Assembly (NCBI GenBank): GCA_050701115.1
Contig: JBOHER010000226.1
Span: forward strand, 1 to 18,857
DNA length: 18,857 nt
Source: JBOHER01 sp050701115
Lineage (GTDB): Bacteria; Actinomycetota; Actinomycetes; Mycobacteriales; Pseudonocardiaceae
Direction: 5' to 3'
Within the stretch, counting starts at the first letter, position 1; the number at the start of each line of letters is the position of its first letter. Positions 15,243 to 18,857 of this stretch are shown piece after piece. Under the pieces are notes generated by a model. It had not been told where the DNA came from. It made no database searches and saw nothing but the letters and a program-made list of their open reading frames with translations. The position numbers and the translations under genes were made by a program.

Positions 15243-15620
15243 GTGCCGCACGACCTGTTGCCCCCCGATCCGTTCGCGAACGATCCCAACGATCCCGCGA
15301 AGAACCTCGACGACGAGCCTGGTGAGCCGATCAGCGACGCCGAGCGGGCCGAACTGCTCGCCGACCTTGCTGATCTGGCCGTCTACCAGGCGCTTCTGGA
15401 GCCGCGAGGACTTCGTGGCGTCGTAGTCGACTGCGCCGACTGTGACGAACCGCACTATCACGAGTGGCACCTGCTGCGCGCCAGCTTGGAGCAACTGCTC
15501 AACGACGGCCGGATGCGTCCGCACGAGCCCGCGTTCGACCCTGACCCGGAGCTCTACGTGAGCTGGGAGTACTGCCGCGGCTTCGCCGACGGCGCCACCG
15601 CGACGGAGACCGCCCGGTAG
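15243..15620 (+). CDS. DUF5319 family protein (Rv3412-like)
   Basis: A 125-residue acidic, soluble protein found next to guaB and the sigD/rsdA pair in actinobacteria (synteny from memory; Mtb Rv3412 is of similar size). It has a Pro/Asp-rich start (DLLPPDPFANDPNDPAKNL), a helical segment (DAERAELLADLADLAVYQ), a central CADC followed by EPHYHEWHLLRASLEQLL, and a terminal YVSWEYCRGFADG. The two-Cys/two-His cluster (CxxC...HxH) could bind metal, but no function is known. GTG 15243 is preferred; a GTG three codons upstream (15234) lies inside the predicted -10 box. Divergent from guaB, convergent with rsdA (34 bases between stops). Confidence 0.88.
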   Translation: MPHDLLPPDPFANDPNDPAKNLDDEPGEPISDAERAELLADLADLAVYQALLEPRGLRGVVVDCADCDEPHYHEWHLLRASLEQLLNDGRMRPHEPAFDPDPELYVSWEYCRGFADGATATETAR

Positions 15621-15654
15621 CGCGCAGCAGGGCACGGCCGCCGACTGCTGGCTG

Positions 15655-16650
15655 CTACCCGGTGCCTACGTCAGTCCCGCCGGTGTCCCCGGTACCGGTC
15701 GTGTCGCCGCTGGTGTCGTCGGTGGCGGTCGTGTCGCCGCTGGTGTCGTCGGTGGCGCCCATCCCCGAGGTGGAGTCGCTGGTTTCACCTTCGGCGGAGG
15801 TCGTGCTGGACGGCGAGGTGGACGGCTCCGGCTCAGGCGTGCTGCTCGGCGGCGGCGTCGACGGCGAGGTGGACGGCTCCGGCGCGGGCTGCACCGGCTC
15901 CGCGGGCACAGTCGGCTCCTCCGGCGAGGTGGACAACGGCGGGTCGGCTTCTTCGGGCGGCGCGGTCGTCGCAGGCTCCAGTGGCGGCTTCTCGCCCTCG
16001 TCGACCCGGGTCATCAGCGCATCGTGCTCGGCGACGAGCTCCTCACGGTTGTCCTCGACGGCAACCGAGTTCAAAGCGATCCGCGCTTCTCCGAGGGCCT
16101 CGCGGGCGGCGTCCAGCTGACCGCGCGAGATGGCTGTGCGGACGAACTCGAAATCCGCGCGCACATCGGTCGCGGCCTGAACAGAGCGCGCCTTGTCGGC
16201 GTAGAGAACTTGGGTCAAGCCCCACAAGGTGTCGCCGGGCTGGGCTTCCCACGCGACGACCCCGGTACCGGTGAACGTGATGGCCAGTACCGCAGCGGCC
16301 GCGGCGAACGGGATCAGCATCCGGTGCTTGCGGCCATGTGTGCCGTGCTTGCGGGCAAGGGTGGCTGCCTTGATGGTGGTCACCGCGGTGGCGGTGTCGA
16401 CGAGCTCGGGCATGGGTTCGCCGTCGACCTCCCTGCGCCAGGACAACAGCAGGGAGTTCAGCTCGGCCTCGCCGAGCTCGTCAGCGATCTTGGGGTCGGC
16501 ACCGCTTAGGGCGTCCAGCAACGCATCATCGGCGTGCGCGATGGAGAGATCGTTCATCGACCACTCGCGGTCATCGGCGTGCGCGATGGAGAGATCGTTC
16601 ATCGACAACTCGCGGTCATCGGCATCGTCATGACCCGCTCGTTCTGACAC
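15655..16650 (-). CDS. rsdA: Anti-sigma-D factor
   Basis: A 331-residue single-pass membrane protein that should hold SigD inactive. The cytoplasmic N-terminus (1-110) carries the sigma-binding segment LLDALSGADPKIADELGEAELNSLLLSWRREVDG, as in RsdA. It lacks a zinc-binding HxxxCxxC motif, as RsdA proteins do. One helix (about 111-134: MLIPFAAAAAVLAITFTGTG) is followed by an external helical region starting AWEAQPGDTLWGLTQVLYADKA, then a long Thr/Ser/Pro/Asp-rich tail from about 230 to the end. Residues 13-42 are a two-copy repeat of RExSMNDLSIAHADD. GTG 16650 follows the sigD TGA with no gap and has AGGAGG at 16659-16664, 8 bases upstream. The tail contains an exact 10-residue duplication. 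Mtb RsdA is about 299 residues, so this one is longer at both ends. Confidence 0.9.
   Translation of the reverse strand: MSERAGHDDADDRELSMNDLSIAHADDREWSMNDLSIAHADDALLDALSGADPKIADELGEAELNSLLLSWRREVDGEPMPELVDTATAVTTIKAATLARKHGTHGRKHRMLIPFAAAAAVLAITFTGTGVVAWEAQPGDTLWGLTQVLYADKARSVQAATDVRADFEFVRTAISRGQLDAAREALGEARIALNSVAVEDNREELVAEHDALMTRVDEGEKPPLEPATTAPPEEADPPLSTSPEEPTVPAEPVQPAPEPSTSPSTPPPSSTPEPEPSTSPSSTTSAEGETSDSTSGMGATDDTSGDTTATDDTSGDTTGTGDTGGTDVGTG
15697..15756. repeat. Exact 30-bp tandem duplication in rsdA
   Basis: The 30 bases 15697-15726 are repeated exactly at 15727-15756. They encode two copies of a 10-residue Thr/Asp/Ser/Gly unit near the C-terminus of RsdA. In-frame length and identity suggest a recent slip event. 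Confidence 0.85.
15809..15883. repeat. 24-bp direct repeats in the RsdA tail
   Basis: The bases 15809-15832 and 15860-15883 are the same 24-mer (GACGGCGAGGTGGACGGCTC plus CGGC), 51 bases apart and in frame. They encode the same Pro/Glu/Ser-rich segment (PEPSTSPS) of the external tail twice. A related shorter copy lies near 15923. Confidence 0.75.
16526..16615. repeat. 45-bp tandem duplication in the RsdA N-terminus
   Basis: Copy 1 (16526-16570) and copy 2 (16571-16615) differ at one base of 45 (C16562 versus A16607). The unit encodes 15 residues, REWSMNDLSIAHADD or RELSMNDLSIAHADD, in the cytoplasmic end of RsdA. Eight bases of a third copy follow (16616-16623). Confidence 0.9.
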
Positions 16651-17223
16651 TCAGACCACCTCCTCAGCGGCCAACGCTTTCCGGAGCCGCGCAAGTGCAC
16701 GGTGCTGAGCGACCCGGACCGCACCCGGGGTCGATCCCACCGCCTCGGCTGCTTCCTCGGCGGAGAGCCCGACCACCACGCGCAACACCACGATCTCGCG
16801 TTGTTTGTCCGGCAGCACTTGCAGCAACTGCGACATCCGCTCGTTCAGCTCGCCCTGCAGGGCACGCTGTTCGGGGCCGATATCTGCTTCCACTTCGTCC
16901 GGCACTTCCGAAACCGGCTCGGACCGGTTCCGAGCCGCCGCTCGATGTGCGTCGGCCACCTTGTGCTGGGCGATCCCATACACGAAGGCAAGGAACGGCC
17001 GCCCTTGATCCCGGTACGTTGGCAACGCCGTAAGCACCGCGAGACACACCTCCTGGGCGACGTCGTCCGCCGAGGCGAACGAACGCTCCTGCCTGCCAAC
17101 TCGAGCACGGCAGTACCGCACTACCAGGGGTCGGATAGCAGCAAGCAGCCGCTCGACCGCCTGAGGATCTCCCTCAACGGCGGCGCCGACCGGCTCCTCG
17201 AGTCCGTCCCCCACATTGGCCAT
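16651..17223 (-). CDS. sigD: ECF sigma factor SigD
   Basis: A 190-residue group IV sigma factor. Region 2 (about 22-97) has LAAIRPLVVRYCRARVG, the ADDVAQEVCLAVLTALPTYRD core-binding helix, and FVYGIAQHKVADAHR for -10 recognition. Region 4 (about 124-184) has LLQVLPDKQREIVVLRVVVGLS, then AEEAAEAVGSTPGAVRVAQHRALARLR as the -35-binding helix-turn-helix. Assignment to SigD rests on this sequence plus its place next to rsdA, the DUF5319 gene and guaB. ATG 17223 is chosen because it puts region 2 at the normal distance; longer in-frame starts would add about 43 Arg-rich residues. It is joined to rsdA as TGA-GTG, so sigma and anti-sigma are coupled. Confidence 0.92.
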   Translation of the reverse strand: MANVGDGLEEPVGAAVEGDPQAVERLLAAIRPLVVRYCRARVGRQERSFASADDVAQEVCLAVLTALPTYRDQGRPFLAFVYGIAQHKVADAHRAAARNRSEPVSEVPDEVEADIGPEQRALQGELNERMSQLLQVLPDKQREIVVLRVVVGLSAEEAAEAVGSTPGAVRVAQHRALARLRKALAAEEVV

Positions 17224-17359
17224 CGCAGATAACTGTCCCGGTGTTACGTCTGATGCGGACAAGTACGCCCGGCGCACGACGACAAGGTGCCGCTCACGCC
17301 GACGCCGACAACCGTACCCGTCGGCGCCGTCGGACTCGATTGCGGTAGGCACGGCGAAA

Positions 17360-17383
17360 GGGCCTCACCCGATGGTGAGGCCC
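17360..17383 (-). terminator. Intrinsic terminator after the bldM-like gene
   Basis: GGGCCTCACC (17360-17369) and GGTGAGGCCC (17374-17383) make a perfect 10-bp stem with a 4-base loop. On the minus strand it begins 13 bases past the bldM-like stop and is followed by TTTCG. It should separate bldM transcription from sigD, implying sigD has its own promoter between 17224 and 17359. Confidence 0.8.
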
Positions 17384-17396
17384 GTTAAGGGCGAGG

Positions 17397-17993
17397 TCAG
17401 GACACCAGACCCCGCCGGAATCCGTGCGCTACAGCCTGCGCGCGGTCGCGCACGCCCAGCTTGCGGAACAACCGCCGCGCATGCGTCTTGACCGTGTCCT
17501 CGGAGAGATACAGCTCACGTCCGATCTGGCCGTTGCTCTTGCCTTGACTCATCCCGCGCAACACCTGGAGCTCGCGCTCGGTGAGCTGCACGCCGGGATC
17601 AGACGGTTGACGCTGGGACGGCACCGAGGTGCTGGCCAGCGTGTGCGCCAGTGCGGCGACCAGTTCCGGACGCGACGCATCCCACCGCAGGTAACCGCGG
17701 GCGCCACCCGCGATCGCGGCCGCGATGCTGCCCGCGTCGTCGGGCGCGCCGAACACGATGACGTTCGCTTGCGGATGCGCCGAGACGAGTCGCCGGGTGG
17801 CTTCCACTCCCGTGGGCACGGCGCGCTGAGTACCGACCAGCACGACGTCGACCGGCTGCCGGGCATACCGGGCCAGCAACTCGTCACCGTGCGCTACGCA
17901 GTCGATGCGACTGACCCCTGGGACAGCAGACATCACGCGGGTGAGTCCTTCGCGCACACTGCGTCGGTCGTCGCAGATCAAGACTGTCGTCAC
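17397..17993 (-). CDS. bldM: BldM-like orphan response regulator with degenerate receiver
   Basis: A 198-residue NarL/LuxR-type regulator resembling Streptomyces BldM, which controls sporulation genes as homodimer or WhiI heterodimer. The DNA-binding half (137-198) is very BldM-like: LTERELQVLRGMSQGKSN, ELYLSEDTVKTHARRLFRKLGV, and the terminal GFRRGLVS. The receiver half keeps D8/D9, but position 54, the phospho-acceptor Asp in BldM, is Gly (DVVLVGTQRAVPTG). The Thr/Ser switch site near 82 is Gly, and the conserved Lys near 104 is Trp (GYLRWDAS). Phosphorylation is therefore not expected. No kinase gene adjoins it. GTG 17993 has GGAAGGA upstream (minus strand). Position next to sigD and guaB agrees with the Streptomyces bldM locus as I remember it. 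Confidence 0.85.
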   Translation of the reverse strand: MTTVLICDDRRSVREGLTRVMSAVPGVSRIDCVAHGDELLARYARQPVDVVLVGTQRAVPTGVEATRRLVSAHPQANVIVFGAPDDAGSIAAAIAGGARGYLRWDASRPELVAALAHTLASTSVPSQRQPSDPGVQLTERELQVLRGMSQGKSNGQIGRELYLSEDTVKTHARRLFRKLGVRDRAQAVAHGFRRGLVS

Positions 17994-18119
17994 GGTGTTT
18001 CCTTCCTGGTCATCTTCATCGTCGGGCTACTCACGGTTACCGGCGGAAGTCGGCCCGGCGGTCCGTTTCCAGCCATCACGGGCCACTCTGGCGGGCGGCC
18101 CCATGGGCTGGACGTGAGT

Positions 18120-18146
18120 AACCCTCCGGCAGCTGGGTGACGTTCC
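18120..18146 (-). promoter_or_regulatory. Possible ECF-type promoter upstream of the bldM-like gene
   Basis: On the minus strand GGAAC (18142-18146) and GTT (18120-18122) are separated by 19 bases, close to the GGAA(C/T)-N18-GTT pattern of SigE/SigR-type ECF sigma factors. It lies about 125 bases before the start. In Streptomyces bldM depends on the ECF factor BldN; I do not see its preferred motifs here. Apart from this and a weak hairpin with seven T (18171-18202), I find nothing firm in 17994-18251. Confidence 0.2.
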
Positions 18147-18251
18147 ATAACCCCTATCGGACGCTTTCGGCCGGACCTTGACACGATCCGGTGGCTTTTT
18201 TTGGAAGTTCTTCGCCCGTATGTCGGCATCCACTGTTCGGCTCAGTGTGTG

Positions 18252-18857
18252 TCAGAGGTCACAGTGCCTAACGGGGATCCACGGGGAAAGTAACGCGAGC
18301 GTCCTGCCCGCGGGATCGGAGTGCCGTAACACTCCGTGTAGGGCGTCCCGCGCACTCGACCGATGCTCCTGGCTGCGGGCAGGATCGAGATCGGCCGCGA
18401 TCAGCTCCGCGGGCCATACCAGCGATGCCAACCGGTAGCGGCGAGCACGCTCCGCCGCAGCACCGGCCAAATCCGCGGCGCGGGAGCGGTCGTCGGCTTC
18501 GCCCGCTCCGGCAAGGGCGGCGGCGAGCACGATGTCTGACTTCACCAGGTGCCGGATGGCACCCTGTTCGCGTGCCAGGGCAGCGGCCGTCTCGGCGGGT
18601 GGGCATGCGGCGCGCGGATTCCCGGCGGCCAGCTCCACCTCGGCACACACCCAATCGTGCCGCACCCGGGTCCGCCAGGACTCCGAAAGGCCGACCCCGG
18701 CGACGGTGCCCGCTGCGAACCGCGCGAGCACCCGGCGAGCCTCCTGCTGCCGGCCGAGGGCGAGCGCGTCGGCGGCAAGCCCGAGCAAGGCGTCGCCCAG
18801 CGCGCCCGCGATGTCGACCCCGTCGGGGTCGGCGCCCTCGGCGGCCCGCTCGCTCGG
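18252..18857 (-). CDS. TPR-like helical protein, Rv3415c-like (C-terminal part)
   Basis: The frame is open from the right edge to TGA at 18252-18254, giving the last 201 residues of a longer protein. It is Ala/Arg/Glu-rich and helical, with repeated helix-turn-helix units such as ALALGRQQEARRVLARFAAG, WVCAEVELAAGNPRAACPPA and DIVLAAALAGAGEADDRSRA, consistent with a TPR-type repeat fold. A non-repeat end reads GRTLALLSPWIPV. By position (upstream of sigD on the same strand) it corresponds to Mtb Rv3415c, a protein of unknown function; identity was not tested. The true start lies outside the window. A TTG at 18788 is inside the open frame and is not the start. Confidence 0.7.
   Translation of the reverse strand, partial: PSERAAEGADPDGVDIAGALGDALLGLAADALALGRQQEARRVLARFAAGTVAGVGLSESWRTRVRHDWVCAEVELAAGNPRAACPPAETAAALAREQGAIRHLVKSDIVLAAALAGAGEADDRSRAADLAGAAAERARRYRLASLVWPAELIAADLDPARSQEHRSSARDALHGVLRHSDPAGRTLALLSPWIPVRHCDL

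Noticed and set aside
15127..15426. 99-residue plus-strand frame starting in the guaB/DUF5319 gap
   Set aside because: It overlaps the DUF5319 gene out of frame, is Thr/Arg/Pro-rich and lacks a ribosome site or leaderless box.
16526..16615. Possible CRISPR-like direct repeats
   Set aside because: Two abutting in-frame 45-bp copies without spacers inside a coding gene are a tandem duplication.
17224..17359. SigD autoregulatory promoter ahead of sigD
   Set aside because: GTAAC and TTATCT occur before the start but their spacing (about 10 bases) does not fit a promoter; I could not place a convincing one.
18171..18202. Hairpin CCGGA...TCCGG followed by seven T as a plus-strand terminator
   Set aside because: The stem is only 5 bp with an 11-base loop, and no plus-strand gene precedes it.

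Overview
The window reads as chromosomal core sequence from a high-GC filamentous-type actinomycete, most likely Pseudonocardiaceae or a close relative. This is inferred from pervasive G/C third positions, GTG/TTG starts, leaderless-looking promoters, and the gene order guaA - choD-like - guaB3 - guaB - Rv3412-like - rsdA - sigD - bldM-like - Rv3415c-like. That order matches my memory of the Mycobacterium tuberculosis guaB2/sigD and Streptomyces guaB/bldM neighbourhoods; no database was searched. I see no RNA gene, insertion sequence, CRISPR array or prophage, and no gene-free stretch over 300 bases. The longest gap is the 258 bases upstream of the bldM-like gene.

Left part (1-4302). The 3' end of a plus-strand membrane-protein gene converges on a LysR regulator. 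The LysR gene is divergent from an EamA/DMT transporter. The transporter's 3' end overlaps, in antisense, the end of a minus-strand pair: a DUF445 membrane protein followed after one base by a protein resembling the Abi-alpha (DUF4393) family.

Envelope-stress block (4303-8764). A PspC-fused NarL-type sensor kinase and its response regulator (4-base stop/start overlap) are divergent from a PspC/LiaF-like multi-pass protein and a 67-residue two-helix membrane protein. The divergent control region holds two copies of a TCAGGG-N5-CCCT element 25 bases apart, candidate binding sites for the regulator. The block ends at a perfect 17-bp inverted repeat that covers the stop codons of both the small membrane protein and a convergent GIDE/BAM-type membrane protein.

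Purine block (8792-15079, minus strand). guaB (IMP to XMP), guaB3 (an IMPDH paralogue without a recognisable catalytic Cys), a ChoD-like GMC oxidoreductase with a four-Cys motif, and guaA (XMP to GMP) lie in order. Guanine nucleotide synthesis is therefore the metabolic core of the window.

Regulatory block (15243-18857). A DUF5319 (Rv3412-like) gene is divergent from guaB and converges on rsdA. SigD and its membrane-anchored anti-sigma factor RsdA are joined stop-to-start. Upstream lies a BldM-like orphan regulator that has lost the phospho-acceptor Asp, ended by an intrinsic terminator, and then the truncated end of a TPR-like, Rv3415c-like gene. The most unusual items are the degenerate receiver of the BldM-like protein, the recent 45-bp duplication in the predicted sigma-binding end of RsdA, the paired operator-like elements, and the coupled DUF445/Abi-alpha-like pair.
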